Assembly (NCBI RefSeq): GCF_016641735.1
Contig: NZ_JAEDAO010000001.1
Span: 1,550,001 to 1,614,000 of the forward strand
Source: Ramlibacter algicola
GTDB lineage: Bacteria; Pseudomonadota; Gammaproteobacteria; Burkholderiales; Burkholderiaceae_C
Direction: 5' to 3'
DNA: 64,000 nt
A program made the translations under genes and the position numbers. Each line of letters starts with the position of its first letter. The first letter of the stretch is position 1. The notes below the pieces were generated by a model. That model was not told the origin of the DNA, searched no databases, and was given only the letters and a program-made list of their open reading frames with translations. Shown here piece by piece: positions 8,655 to 17,035 of this stretch.

Positions 8655-8670
8655 TCACGGAGTCCCGTGA
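8655..8670. promoter_or_regulatory. Inverted repeat upstream of the ABC operon
   Basis: TCACGG-AGTC-CCGTGA is a perfect 6-4-6 inverted repeat 10 bases upstream of the ATPase start and 43 bases after the SRPBCC gene stop. It may be an operator for the transport operon or a weak hairpin ending the preceding transcript. No T-tract follows it. Confidence 0.35.
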
Positions 8671-8712
8671 CAGTTCCGATGGGGAGGACCCGGATCTCGC
8701 GGGCCTGAGCGC

Positions 8713-9108
8713 TCAGCCGAGCGCCTTTTTCATCGCCGCGACGCCAGCGTCCATCATCCCGTCGATGGCGGGCGCCAGCGGGTCGGGCAGCAGGTCGACG
8801 GTCCACACCAGCGTGCTGCCGCCGGCGGCGCCGTCGTGGACCTCGACGACCGCGTTGTAGTGCGTCGCGCGACCGCCTTCGACCGTGTAGACGAGCCGGT
8901 GCGTGGATGCGTCGCGCGTCACGCGCCGCTCGCGTGCCTGCATTCCGTTCGCAAACGTGATTGCGCGGACAGAGCCGCCGTCCTGCAGCTCGCAGGCGGT
9001 GACGAAGCCGGGCACCAGCCGCTGGTGCAGGGCGCCGAAGTCGGCGAGAGCGTCCCAGGCTGCGGCCGGCGCGGCGGTGACGTCGAAGCGTTTGCGAAGC
9101 GTGGCCAT
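8713..9108 (-). CDS. SRPBCC-family (START-like) protein
   Basis: 131 residues. The fold is recognisable from the start RKRFDVTAAPAAAWDALADFGALHQRLVPGFVTACEL, the central IVYTVEGGRA-like strand pair, and the amphipathic C-terminal helix (PDPLAPAIDGMMDAGVAAMKKAL). Members bind hydrophobic ligands in a helix-grip cavity; the function here is unknown. Its ATG overlaps the stop of the LysR gene (ATGA), so it is co-translated with the regulator. Confidence 0.85.
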   Translation of the reverse strand: MATLRKRFDVTAAPAAAWDALADFGALHQRLVPGFVTACELQDGGSVRAITFANGMQARERRVTRDASTHRLVYTVEGGRATHYNAVVEVHDGAAGGSTLVWTVDLLPDPLAPAIDGMMDAGVAAMKKALG

Positions 9109-10082
9109 CAAGCTCTCCTGGTGGTGGTGGCCGGCGTTTGCGCCTGTTCGGCCTCGGCCTGAAGCCACTGCATGAACGCGAGCGCGTCCGGGTTGCGCGC
9201 CGCCTGCGGCGCGAGGGTGAGGAAGTAGCCGCGCTGCGACGCGGCTGGGGTGCGGAACGGCGCCACCAGCTTGCGCTGGCGGACGAGGTCCGCCAGCAGC
9301 GGCAGCCGGCCGATGACGACGCCCTGGCCCGCGACTGCCGCCGACACCGCTTCGTGCCACTGCGTGAACCGCACGGTGTGCGCCATGTGCATGTCGTCCA
9401 GTCCCATCAGCCGCAGCCACGGGTCCCAGTCCATGGTCGGCGTGTCCGCCTTGTCCAGCGTGAGCAGCGTGTGCTTCGCCAGGTCCGCGGGAGCTGCGAG
9501 CCGGTTCGGGCCGCGCAGGAGCGCAGGTGCGCACATCGGTTGCACCGCTTCCTCGAACAGGCGCGGCCCGACGCCCTGCTGCAGCGGCACGAAGCGCACG
9601 GCCATGTCGACGCCGGCGCGCTCCAGGTCCAGCAGTTGCAGCGTCGCGGAGATGCGCACGTCCACCTGCGGGTGCGCCGCGGTGAAGCGGGGCAGGCGCG
9701 GGATCAGCCAGAACGACGCGAAGCCGGGCGTGCAGGTGATGGCCACCTGGCGCGTCGCCGATTGGGCGCGGATGCGTGCCGCGGCGTCACGCAACCGCTC
9801 CAACCCGTCGTCGACCGCGCGCTGCAGCACGCGACCCGCTTCGGTGAGCACCAGCGAGCGGTGCTGGCGCTCGAACAGCGCCGCCCCGAGCGACGCTTCC
9901 AGCTGCTGGATCTGCCGGCTGATTGCCGATTGCGACAGCGCGAGTTCGGCGCCGGCCCTGGTGAAGCTCAGGTGCCGCGCCGCCGCCTCGAACGTGTGCA
10001 GCAGGTCCAGCCGCAGCTGCTGCGAGCGCGGCAGGCGCTCGGGCGGCGGGGCTTTCGCATTCCCTGGATGCATGCGTGGCAT
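9108..10082 (-). CDS. LysR-family transcriptional regulator (GcvA-like)
   Basis: 324 residues. The winged helix-turn-helix runs over LLHTFEAAARHLSFTRAGAELALSQSAISRQIQQLEASLGAALFERQHRSL, followed by a type-2 periplasmic-binding effector domain. The opening FEAAARHLSFTRAG is characteristic of the GcvA/AmpR branch. It faces the DUF2917 gene across a 76-base shared promoter region, so it may control both that gene and its own coupled SRPBCC partner. Confidence 0.9.
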   Translation of the reverse strand: MPRMHPGNAKAPPPERLPRSQQLRLDLLHTFEAAARHLSFTRAGAELALSQSAISRQIQQLEASLGAALFERQHRSLVLTEAGRVLQRAVDDGLERLRDAAARIRAQSATRQVAITCTPGFASFWLIPRLPRFTAAHPQVDVRISATLQLLDLERAGVDMAVRFVPLQQGVGPRLFEEAVQPMCAPALLRGPNRLAAPADLAKHTLLTLDKADTPTMDWDPWLRLMGLDDMHMAHTVRFTQWHEAVSAAVAGQGVVIGRLPLLADLVRQRKLVAPFRTPAASQRGYFLTLAPQAARNPDALAFMQWLQAEAEQAQTPATTTRRA

Positions 10083-10094
10083 GCGGATTCACCA

Positions 10095-10125
10095 TTGGTC
10101 AGTGAGGGGTGGCGCTCACTATAGT
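10095..10125 (+). promoter_or_regulatory. Putative promoter of the DUF2917 gene
   Basis: TTGGTC at 10095 and TATAGT at 10120 are separated by 19 bases, with a likely start about 30 bases upstream of the ATG. The divergent LysR gene begins just to the left, so the same stretch should hold its binding site. The spacing is one or two bases longer than ideal. Confidence 0.4.
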
Positions 10126-10158
10126 CATTCGCACATTGCATGTAAAAGGAAACGCGCC

Positions 10159-10437
10159 ATGCACACCCTCGATGCTCCCGGCTGCCACCGCCTTCCCGCG
10201 CGGACGCTGGCCGAATTGCCCTCCCGCCGGCCGCTGGAAGTGGCCAGCGCGGGCGGCACCCTGTGGCTCACGCTGGACGGCGACCCCCGCGACCTGGTGC
10301 TCGAGCGGGGCGAACGCGTCCTGATCGAAGCCCCCGGCCGGGTGATCGCGCAGGCGTTCGATGCGGCCGTCCTGGAACTGCGTACGGCCGAACGAATCTT
10401 CGCCGCCGCGACGCCGAAGCTGGCATTCGCGTCTTGA
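10159..10437 (+). CDS. DUF2917 domain-containing protein
   Basis: 92 residues, cytoplasmic, without signal peptide. The pattern AGGTLWLTLDGDPRDLVLERGERVLIEAPGRVIAQAFDAAVLEL matches the small DUF2917 family common in Burkholderiales, which looks like a single-domain beta-barrel. An AAAAGGA ribosome site lies 9 bases before the ATG. Function unknown; the divergent LysR gene is probably its regulator. Confidence 0.8.
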   Translation: MHTLDAPGCHRLPARTLAELPSRRPLEVASAGGTLWLTLDGDPRDLVLERGERVLIEAPGRVIAQAFDAAVLELRTAERIFAAATPKLAFAS

Positions 10438-10602
10438 TGTCATCCCCGCGAAGGCGGGGATCCATCGCTTTCGTGCCTTGTCATTCCGGCGAAGCCGGAA
10501 TCCATGGCCGCAGCGCCACTGGTTCCGGGTCGTGGAACGAGCATGGATTCCGGCCTTCGCCGGAATGACAAAGTGCCATGGATCCGGCGTTCGCCGGAAG
10601 GA
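10436..10602. repeat. Cluster of four REP-like palindromes
   Basis: Four hairpins follow the DUF2917 stop: TGTCATCCCCGCGAAGGCGGGGATCCA near 10437, TTGTCATTCCGGCGAAGCCGGAATCCA near 10478, its inverted partner ATGGATTCCGGCCTTCGCCGGAATGACA near 10541, and a degenerate copy near 10577. The second and third can also pair with each other over about 28 bases. No gene is evident from 10438 to 10716. Confidence 0.85.
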
Positions 10603-10716
10603 CGAAGACGAAGACGAAGCTTTCGCAACCAATGGCAACGTGCGCGGCCGCCTACAGGCTGTTCTGCAACGCTCATGCATCGTGCGACGCATGCAGAGCA
10701 GTTCGGCGGTGGCCGC

Positions 10717-10905
10717 ATGAGCTTCGGGCCGATGTTCACCTTGCGTCCGCGCGCGCGGCAAGCGCGGCCGGACGCGGCGCGCGAGGCGTTTCCGTCCATC
10801 GCGGGCTGGTTCGAGCGTCGCTCGCAACTGCAGGCTGAGCCAGGCCCCGGCACGCCGAAGCGACGGGCGGCGGATCGCCGCGATCGCGAGGGCGGACCGA
10901 AATGA
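10717..10905 (+). CDS. Small Arg-rich hypothetical protein coupled to the methyltransferase gene
   Basis: 62 residues, very basic (AREAFPSIAGWFERRSQLQAE core, then a KRRAADRRDR tail). Its stop overlaps the next start as ATGA, which supports translation. I do not recognise a family. It may be a leader-like small protein of the following cluster or a chance frame. Confidence 0.4.
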   Translation: MSFGPMFTLRPRARQARPDAAREAFPSIAGWFERRSQLQAEPGPGTPKRRAADRRDREGGPK

Positions 10906-11867
10906 ACGCTCCCGTGGACGCCGGCCTGCTGCTTACCGATGCGCTGGTCGCCGTCGGGCGCTGGCTGCAGTCCACGGGCTACGCCTTCACCACCGTCACG
11001 CCCGCCACGCAGGCGCGGGTGAATGCGCGCGCCGACGTCGCGCAGGCCCGCACCCTGCGTGACATCTTCGGCTGGAGCCGGCCGTTCGCGGCGGCGCTGT
11101 TGCCCGAGGACGTGCTCGAACCGATGCGTGGTGCGTCGCTGCTGGAGCAGCGGCTCGGCGGTTTGCTGCGCAGCCGCGTCCGGTTCTCGACACTCGACGG
11201 CGCCCTCTACGCGCATTCGGCCTGGCCCACCGAGGCCGCCGACTCGGTCTTCTTCGGGCCGGACACCGTGCGCTTCGCGGAGCTGATCCGCAGCGAACTG
11301 CAGCGCCGCGCGCTGCCGCGGCACGCCCGCATCGTCGACCTGGGCTGTGGCGCCGGACCCGGCGGGCTGTCGGCCCTGCGCCTGGCGCCAAGGGGCGCGT
11401 CGCTGCTCCTCACCGACATCAATCCGCGTGCATTGCGGTTCGCCGCGGCCAATGCCGCGCTGGCGAATGCCGAGGCGGTGAGCTTCGCGAGCGGCGACTT
11501 GTACGAACCCGTCGATGGCGACCTGGACCTGGTGGTCGCCAATCCACCGTATCTCAATGATCCCGGCGAGCGCACGTACCGCCACGGCGGTGGCCGCTGG
11601 GGTGAGGCGCTGTCGGTACGGATCGTGCGCGATGGACTCGAGCGGCTCGCACCCGGCGGGCGCCTGGTGCTGTACACGGGCGCCGCGATGGTCGAGGGCG
11701 AGGACCCGCTGCTGCGGCAATTGCGCGCGGTGCTCGACCGCCAGGCGTGGCCCTGGCAGTACCGCGAACTCGACCCGGACGTCTTCGGCGAGGAACTCGA
11801 GGAACCGGCGTACGCCGACGTCGAGCGCATCGCGGCCGTGGCGCTGGTGGTGGAGCGGCCCGCATGA
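10902..11867 (+). CDS. Class I SAM-dependent methyltransferase (PrmC/HemK-like core)
   Basis: 321 residues. SAM-binding motif I is VDLGCGAGPGG, the acidic post-I strand is LLTDINPRAL, and motif IV is VVANPPYL, the N-P-P-Y signature of enzymes that methylate a planar amide or amine nitrogen (PrmC, adenine-N6 type). The N-terminal 130 residues are a substrate domain of a kind I cannot assign. It overlaps its neighbours by ATGA at both ends, so it is the first or second gene of a tightly coupled unit with the PurD-like ligase. The substrate is unknown. Confidence 0.85.
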   Translation: MNAPVDAGLLLTDALVAVGRWLQSTGYAFTTVTPATQARVNARADVAQARTLRDIFGWSRPFAAALLPEDVLEPMRGASLLEQRLGGLLRSRVRFSTLDGALYAHSAWPTEAADSVFFGPDTVRFAELIRSELQRRALPRHARIVDLGCGAGPGGLSALRLAPRGASLLLTDINPRALRFAAANAALANAEAVSFASGDLYEPVDGDLDLVVANPPYLNDPGERTYRHGGGRWGEALSVRIVRDGLERLAPGGRLVLYTGAAMVEGEDPLLRQLRAVLDRQAWPWQYRELDPDVFGEELEEPAYADVERIAAVALVVERPA

Positions 11868-13207
11868 GGATCCTGGGGATCGGCGAGTGCAATGACCTGG
11901 CCGCCATGCACGCGGGCTTCGTGCGCCGCGGCCACGAGGTGAAGGTGTTCGTCGAGGACCCGGCGTCGCACGACGTGCACGCGGGACTTGTCGAACGCGT
12001 CGACGACTGGCAGCGCGAACTCGACTGGGTGCGAGAAGCCGGCGAGGACGGCCTGGTCTTGTTCGAATCCGCGGTGAAGGGTGAGCTGCAGGACCAATTG
12101 CGGCGCGACGGCTTCCAGGTGATCGGCGGCTGCGCGCTCGGGGACCGGCTCGAGGGCGACCGCGCGTTCGGCCAGCAGGTGCTGCGTGACGCGGGCCTGC
12201 GCACCGCTGCGTGCCACGCGTTCACCGCGTACGAGGACGCCATGCGCTTCGTGCGCGAGCACCCGGCGCGCTACGTGCTGAAGTTCAACGGCGCGAACAG
12301 CGCGCGCACGCGCAACTTCGTGGGCGAGATGGAAGACGGCAGCGACGTGCTGGCGATGCTGGGCCTGCTCGCGGCGCGCCGGCGCGACGAGGGCGTGGTC
12401 GACTTCATCCTGATGGAGCACCTGGACGGCGTGGAAGTCGGCGTCGGCGCGTTCTTCAACGGCGAGGCCTTCCTGCAACCGGCGGTGCTGGACTTCGAGC
12501 ACAAGCGCTTCTTCCCCGGCGAGCTCGGCGAACTGACCGGCGAGATGGGCACCATCGTCAGCTACCAGGGCGCGCGCCGCCTGTTCGACGCGGTGCTGGC
12601 GCCGATCGCGCCGCTGCTGCGCGAGGGCGGCTACGTCGGCTACGTCAACGTGAACCTGATCGCCAACGAGCAGGGGCTGTGGCCGCTCGAATTCACCAGC
12701 CGCTTCGGCTACCCGGGCTACGCGATCTGCGAGGCACTGCATGCCGAGAGCTGGGAGGCAATCTTCCGCCGCATGCTGCGCCGGGACGGCCGTCGTTTCG
12801 CCACGCACGACGGCTTCGCCTGCGGCGTGGTGCTGACCGTGCCGCCGTTCCCGTATGCCTACGGCTACGAGGAACTGGGCAAGGGCATGCCGATCATGCT
12901 GCGTCCCAGCGTCACGCCCCGCGATCGCATGCGCCTGCACTTCGCCGAAGTCGCCTACGTCGACGGGCAGCTGGTGACCGCAGGGTCGACCGGCTACGTC
13001 GGCGTCGCGACCGGCATCGGGACGACGGTGCAGGAGGCGAACGAGAACGCCTTGCGCGTCGCGCGCGGCGTGGTCGTGCCGAACCTGCGCTACCGCCGCG
13101 ACATCGGCGAGCGCGTCGCGCGCAGCGACCTCGCGCGGCTGCAGAGCCTGGGCTGGTACGACAGCGCCACCAGCCTGCGCACCCACCCCCATCCTGCAAT
13201 GGCGTAG
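11864..13207 (+). CDS. PurD-like ATP-grasp ligase
   Basis: 447 residues resembling phosphoribosylamine-glycine ligase in layout but not a housekeeping PurD. The N-terminal Rossmann-like part begins MRILGIGECNDLAAMHAGFVRRGHEV. The ATP-grasp part shows DRAFGQQVLRDAGLRTA, the Lys of YVLKFNGANSARTRNFVG, ILMEHLDGVEVGVGAFF and the metal-binding end PLEFTSRFGYPGYAI. The C-terminal part carries YVGVATGIGTTVQEANENALR. Such enzymes couple a carboxylate to an amine through an acyl-phosphate. Coupled by ATGA to the methyltransferase; the next gene is 90 bases away. Confidence 0.85.
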   Translation: MRILGIGECNDLAAMHAGFVRRGHEVKVFVEDPASHDVHAGLVERVDDWQRELDWVREAGEDGLVLFESAVKGELQDQLRRDGFQVIGGCALGDRLEGDRAFGQQVLRDAGLRTAACHAFTAYEDAMRFVREHPARYVLKFNGANSARTRNFVGEMEDGSDVLAMLGLLAARRRDEGVVDFILMEHLDGVEVGVGAFFNGEAFLQPAVLDFEHKRFFPGELGELTGEMGTIVSYQGARRLFDAVLAPIAPLLREGGYVGYVNVNLIANEQGLWPLEFTSRFGYPGYAICEALHAESWEAIFRRMLRRDGRRFATHDGFACGVVLTVPPFPYAYGYEELGKGMPIMLRPSVTPRDRMRLHFAEVAYVDGQLVTAGSTGYVGVATGIGTTVQEANENALRVARGVVVPNLRYRRDIGERVARSDLARLQSLGWYDSATSLRTHPHPAMA

Positions 13208-13298
13208 GAGCTCGCGCACGCTGCTGCGCGCCCGCTCCCGATACCGTGGAGCCGCCCCGGCGGCGACATTGGTGGCCAGGAAAGAGCAGGACAGGACC

Positions 13299-14747
13299 AT
13301 GCACGTCGGACGCCAGGAATGGCAGCAGTTGCAAGCCAGGACGGCGCCCGAAGCGGGCCTCGCCCGGCCGGCGGCCGAGCGTCCGCTGGCCTCCCTCTAC
13401 CACCGCCTCGCCGACCAGATGCCGGACGAGGCGACGCGCGAGGACGCCGCGCGGTTCCTCGACGCTGAACTCGCCGCGCTCGACCCCGAGCGAGCCGACC
13501 TGCCGGCCACGCCCGATGACCTGCTCGAGTGGATGCAGTCCAGCGCGCGGTCGGTGCATGCGCGCTATGCCGCCTATCTCGAGGGGCGCCGTGCCGGCGC
13601 ACCGCGCCGCTATTTCGCGAATCGCGCGCACGCGCTGTACGTGCTGCGCGCGATCGCGCCGACCAAGCTGGTCGACGGTGCCTGGCTGTATGGCCTCGTC
13701 GAGCATTGGCGCAATCCGCGGCTGGCCGACCTGGTACGCACCTACGTCGAGGAGCTGGGCGAAGGCGCCGCGGACAAGAACCACGTCGTGCTGTATCGCC
13801 GCCTGTTGGCACGCCATGCGCTCGACCCGCTCGACGGCCTGGACGACGCGCTCTACCACCAGGGGCTCGTGCAGGTTGCGCTGGGCTGGAACGCCGCGCG
13901 CTTCCTGCCCGAAATCGTCGGCTTCAACCTCGGCTACGAGCAGTTGCCGCTGCACCTGCTGGTCACGGCGTACGAGCTGAACGAGCTCGGCCTCGATCCC
14001 TACTACTTCACGCTGCACGTGACGGTCGACAACCCGGACTCGGGCCATGCGCGCCGTGCGTGCCAGGCGGCGCTGGACCTGCTTCCGCGCATCGACGATG
14101 CGGGCGCGTTCTGGCGGCGCATGCGCCGGGGCACCCAGCTCGCGTGCGCGGGCCTGGGCACGACGCAGGTGATCGAAGGCTTCGACATCGGCCAGGAGGT
14201 CGTGCGCATCCTGTCGCACAAGGCCGGCTCGGGCAGCGGCGCGCATTCGGACTACTGCAAGGTCGCGGGCCGTCCCGTCAACCAGTGGCTCGCCGATCCC
14301 GCGCAGGTCCCCGCGTTCCTGCAGGCGCTGGAGGATGGTGGCTGGATCGTGCGCAACGCGCCGCCGGAGCAGAGCCGCTTCTGGCGCCTGCTGCAAGGCG
14401 ATCGCGCTGAGATGTTCGGCGTGTTCTCGGCGTACGAGCTGCAGGTGATCCACGACTGGATCCGCGGCGAGGCGAGTGCCGACGGCGCGGCGTACGACGA
14501 AGCGCCGCCCGCGCGGCGCCGTCCCACGTTCCGCGCGCAGGTGCGCAACGGCCTGGCGGGCAGCGTGGCGGGTGCGGAGGACGACGAGCTCGATCCGGAC
14601 CTGCAGGTGCTCGAAGCGCGGCTGCGCGGCGCCACCGGCGACGATCGCGATGCGCTGCTGGTCGAAGCCATGTCGCCCTGCACGCACTGGACGCCGGCGG
14701 GCCTGGCGGCCACGCGCCAGTTCTGGCGCGAGTGGTCGCGGAACTGA
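13299..14747 (+). CDS. Iron-containing redox enzyme, haem-oxygenase-like diiron (HDO) family
   Basis: 482 residues. The motif order matches the Haem_oxygenas_2/HDO family: EELGEGAADKNHVVLYRRLL (Glu152-Glu155 and His162 region), GFNLGYEQLPLHLLVTAYELNELGLD (Glu214) and FTLHVTVDNPDSGHARRA (His240, Asp244, His250), all plausible metal ligands. Characterised relatives perform oxidative C-C cleavage, N-oxygenation or desaturation on small molecules. A C-terminal extension of about 100 residues (ARRRPTFRAQVRNGL onward) is not explained. The ATG at 13299 is preferred over an upstream TTG at 13269. It sits between the ligase and the glycosidase fusion. Confidence 0.8.
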   Translation: MHVGRQEWQQLQARTAPEAGLARPAAERPLASLYHRLADQMPDEATREDAARFLDAELAALDPERADLPATPDDLLEWMQSSARSVHARYAAYLEGRRAGAPRRYFANRAHALYVLRAIAPTKLVDGAWLYGLVEHWRNPRLADLVRTYVEELGEGAADKNHVVLYRRLLARHALDPLDGLDDALYHQGLVQVALGWNAARFLPEIVGFNLGYEQLPLHLLVTAYELNELGLDPYYFTLHVTVDNPDSGHARRACQAALDLLPRIDDAGAFWRRMRRGTQLACAGLGTTQVIEGFDIGQEVVRILSHKAGSGSGAHSDYCKVAGRPVNQWLADPAQVPAFLQALEDGGWIVRNAPPEQSRFWRLLQGDRAEMFGVFSAYELQVIHDWIRGEASADGAAYDEAPPARRRPTFRAQVRNGLAGSVAGAEDDELDPDLQVLEARLRGATGDDRDALLVEAMSPCTHWTPAGLAATRQFWREWSRN

Positions 14748-14756
14748 CACAGGCCT

Positions 14757-14783
14757 GTCGTCCCCGCCAGGGCGGGCACATCG
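14757..14783. repeat. Single REP-like palindrome
   Basis: GTCGTCCCCGCCAGGGCGGGCACATCG, a degenerate copy of the dispersed hairpin, lies between the HDO gene stop and the GH1-fusion start. It could attenuate transcription within the cluster. Confidence 0.55.
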
Positions 14784-14825
14784 ACAGCGCGGTCCTACAA
14801 ATGGCCGCGCAACGCGTCTGTGAGC

Positions 14826-16961
14826 ATGCCACCGATGACGACAACGACCAACGCGCTCGAGCTGTGGGGCGGCTACGAGTGCACCGTGAACCGCGTCGGC
14901 GACGCCTTCCATGACCAGACCTTGCTGGGCGGCCACCAGGACCGGATCGGCGACCTCGAGCTGTTCGCAGGGCTCGGCCTGAAGTCACTCCGCTACCCGG
15001 CGCTGTGGGAACGCATGGCGCCATCACCTGGTGGTGAGTGCGATTTCCAATGGACCGACGAACGCCTGCCCGAGTTGCGCCGCCTGGGCATCAACCCGAT
15101 CCTCACGTTGTGCCACCACGGCAGCGGGCCGGCGCACACGAGCCTGCTCGAAGACAGCTTCGCGACCGGCCTGGCGCAGCACGCGGCGGCCGTCGCGGAG
15201 CGCTATCCCTGGGTGCGCGACTACACGCCCGTCAACGAGCCCTTGACGACCGCGCGTTTCTCCGCGCTCTATGGCTTCTGGTATCCGCATGCGCGGGACG
15301 AGCGCCTGTGCTGGATCGCGCTGCTCAATGAAATCGATGCGACGCGCCTTGCGATGCGCGAGATCCGCCGCGTGAATCCCGAGGCGCGCCTGGTGCAGAC
15401 CGACGACCTTGGCTACTGCCACGCCACGCCGCCTTTGCAGGAGGACGCCGACTTCCAGAACGAGCGCCGCTGGCTCGGATGGGACCTGCTGTGCGGCCGC
15501 GTGGTGCCGGGGCACGCGTTGTGGGACCGCCTGTGCGCGCACGGCCTGGAAGGCCGCCTGCGCCGCATCGCCGGCGACCCATGCCCGCCCGACGTCGTCG
15601 GCATCAACCACTATCTCTCGAGCGAGCGTCTCGTGGACCACCGCATCGAGCGGTACGGCCACCGCTCGATCGCAGACCGCGCCGTCGGAAGCTACAAGGG
15701 CGTGCCGTTGGTCGACGTCGACGCGATCCGCCATCGCGATGAGGGCGTGGTCGGCTTGCCCAACCTGCTGCGCCAGGCGTGGGACCGCTATCGCCTGCCG
15801 GTGGCCGTCACCGAATGCCACAACGGCGCCACGCGCGACGAGCAGGTGCGGTGGTTCGTCGAGGTGTGGCGCTCCGCGCAGCAGTTGCGCGACGAAGGCG
15901 TCGACCTGCGCGCGGTCACCGCATGGGCGCTGCTCGGCTCGTACGACTGGAACCGCATGGTCACGCACTTCGTCGGCCACTACGAGCCGGGCGTGTTCGA
16001 CGTGCGCGATGGCAACGCGCGGCCGACGCGCATGGCCACCGTGCTGCAGGACCTCGCCGCGGGTCGCGACCCTGCCGCGCCGGCGCTCGAAGTGCCGGGC
16101 TGGTGGCGCCGCCCGAGCCGGCTGGTGCACGCGGCGCACACGACGCAGCCTTGCTTCGAACGCACGCTGGACGACCCGGGCGAGGGCGCGCCGCTGCTGC
16201 TGGTGGGCGACGACGGACCGCTGTCGCACCTGGCCGTGCGCGCCTGCGAAGTGCGTGGGCTGCCCTACGTGCGGTGCGGCGAGGACCTGCGCGCCGCGCT
16301 CGATCGCGTGCGCCGGTGGGCCGTGCTCGATGCACGCGATCGCGAAGGCTTGGCGGGACCGAAGCGGCGCGCTGCCGCGTGCCCGCACGGGCCGCGCACG
16401 TCCGTCGCGCGCGTGTGCGCCGAAGCGGGCGTGCCATGCGCGCTGTTCACGTCGGCATTCGGCCCGGGCCTGGCGGCCGAAGGGCTATCGCTGCCGGGCG
16501 TGCTCGTCGCGCGCACAGGGCCGGTCTACGTGCCGTGGGACGGCGGCGCGCGCGCGGTGCGCCTGCTGGAGGCGCTGGAAGGGGGCGGGCCGGTGTACGC
16601 GTCGGCGCATGCCTGGCACGAGGTCTACGGGCCGGACCTGCTGGACGGCATGCTCGACCTGCTGCTCGACGGTGCGAGTGGCGCGTACAACTTCTTTCCC
16701 GCCGAGGGCTGGACCGAAGCCGAGTGGGTCGACCGCATGGCGCACGTGGCCGAATGCGACACGACGCGCCTGCACATGGCCGCTGCACCGGCGGAAGCGC
16801 CTCCCGCCTACCCCGGTGGCTGGACCGTGTCGTACCTGCCGCGGTCGGACACCACGCTCGAGCGCTTCGTGCGCGAAGCGCGGCTGGCGCGCCGCGAGGG
16901 CGAGGCCGCGATCGAGCGCAAGGACGACGACGTGCGGCTGGAAGACGCGACCGGCAGCTGA
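14826..16961 (+). CDS. Family 1 glycoside hydrolase-like / RmlD-like fusion protein
   Basis: About 711 residues. The first 410 or so form a GH1-like TIM barrel with acid/base Glu in YTPVNEPLT and nucleophile Glu in VAVTECHNGATR; the usual ITENG is replaced by VTECHNG. The second half (from about 445, PLLLVGDDGPLSHLAVRACEVRGL) resembles sugar-nucleotide-binding RmlD proteins: FTSAFGPGLAAEGLSLPGVLVARTGPVYVPW and DLLLDGASGAYNFFPAEGWTEAEWVDRMA match the RmlD end, but no clear GxxGxxG or YxxxK remains, so reductase activity is doubtful. There is no signal peptide. The start is uncertain among GTG 14820, ATG 14826 and ATG 14835. It probably acts with the HDO and ligase genes upstream. Confidence 0.8.
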   Translation: MPPMTTTTNALELWGGYECTVNRVGDAFHDQTLLGGHQDRIGDLELFAGLGLKSLRYPALWERMAPSPGGECDFQWTDERLPELRRLGINPILTLCHHGSGPAHTSLLEDSFATGLAQHAAAVAERYPWVRDYTPVNEPLTTARFSALYGFWYPHARDERLCWIALLNEIDATRLAMREIRRVNPEARLVQTDDLGYCHATPPLQEDADFQNERRWLGWDLLCGRVVPGHALWDRLCAHGLEGRLRRIAGDPCPPDVVGINHYLSSERLVDHRIERYGHRSIADRAVGSYKGVPLVDVDAIRHRDEGVVGLPNLLRQAWDRYRLPVAVTECHNGATRDEQVRWFVEVWRSAQQLRDEGVDLRAVTAWALLGSYDWNRMVTHFVGHYEPGVFDVRDGNARPTRMATVLQDLAAGRDPAAPALEVPGWWRRPSRLVHAAHTTQPCFERTLDDPGEGAPLLLVGDDGPLSHLAVRACEVRGLPYVRCGEDLRAALDRVRRWAVLDARDREGLAGPKRRAAACPHGPRTSVARVCAEAGVPCALFTSAFGPGLAAEGLSLPGVLVARTGPVYVPWDGGARAVRLLEALEGGGPVYASAHAWHEVYGPDLLDGMLDLLLDGASGAYNFFPAEGWTEAEWVDRMAHVAECDTTRLHMAAAPAEAPPAYPGGWTVSYLPRSDTTLERFVREARLARREGEAAIERKDDDVRLEDATGS

Positions 16962-17035
16962 AGGCAGCCTGAACCGCGGGGTGCGCAGCAAGGGCTTGCC
17001 CCGCCGCGTGCCCGCGGGGAACCACATGGGGCAAG

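Noticed and set aside
11864..13207. Assignment as housekeeping purD
   Set aside because: ATP-grasp core is PurD-like but the N-terminal motif and neighbours differ from purine genes; no other pur gene is nearby.
12211..13980. 589-codon frame bridging the ligase and HDO genes
   Set aside because: Arg-rich alternative frame; the two genes on either side have full domain motifs.
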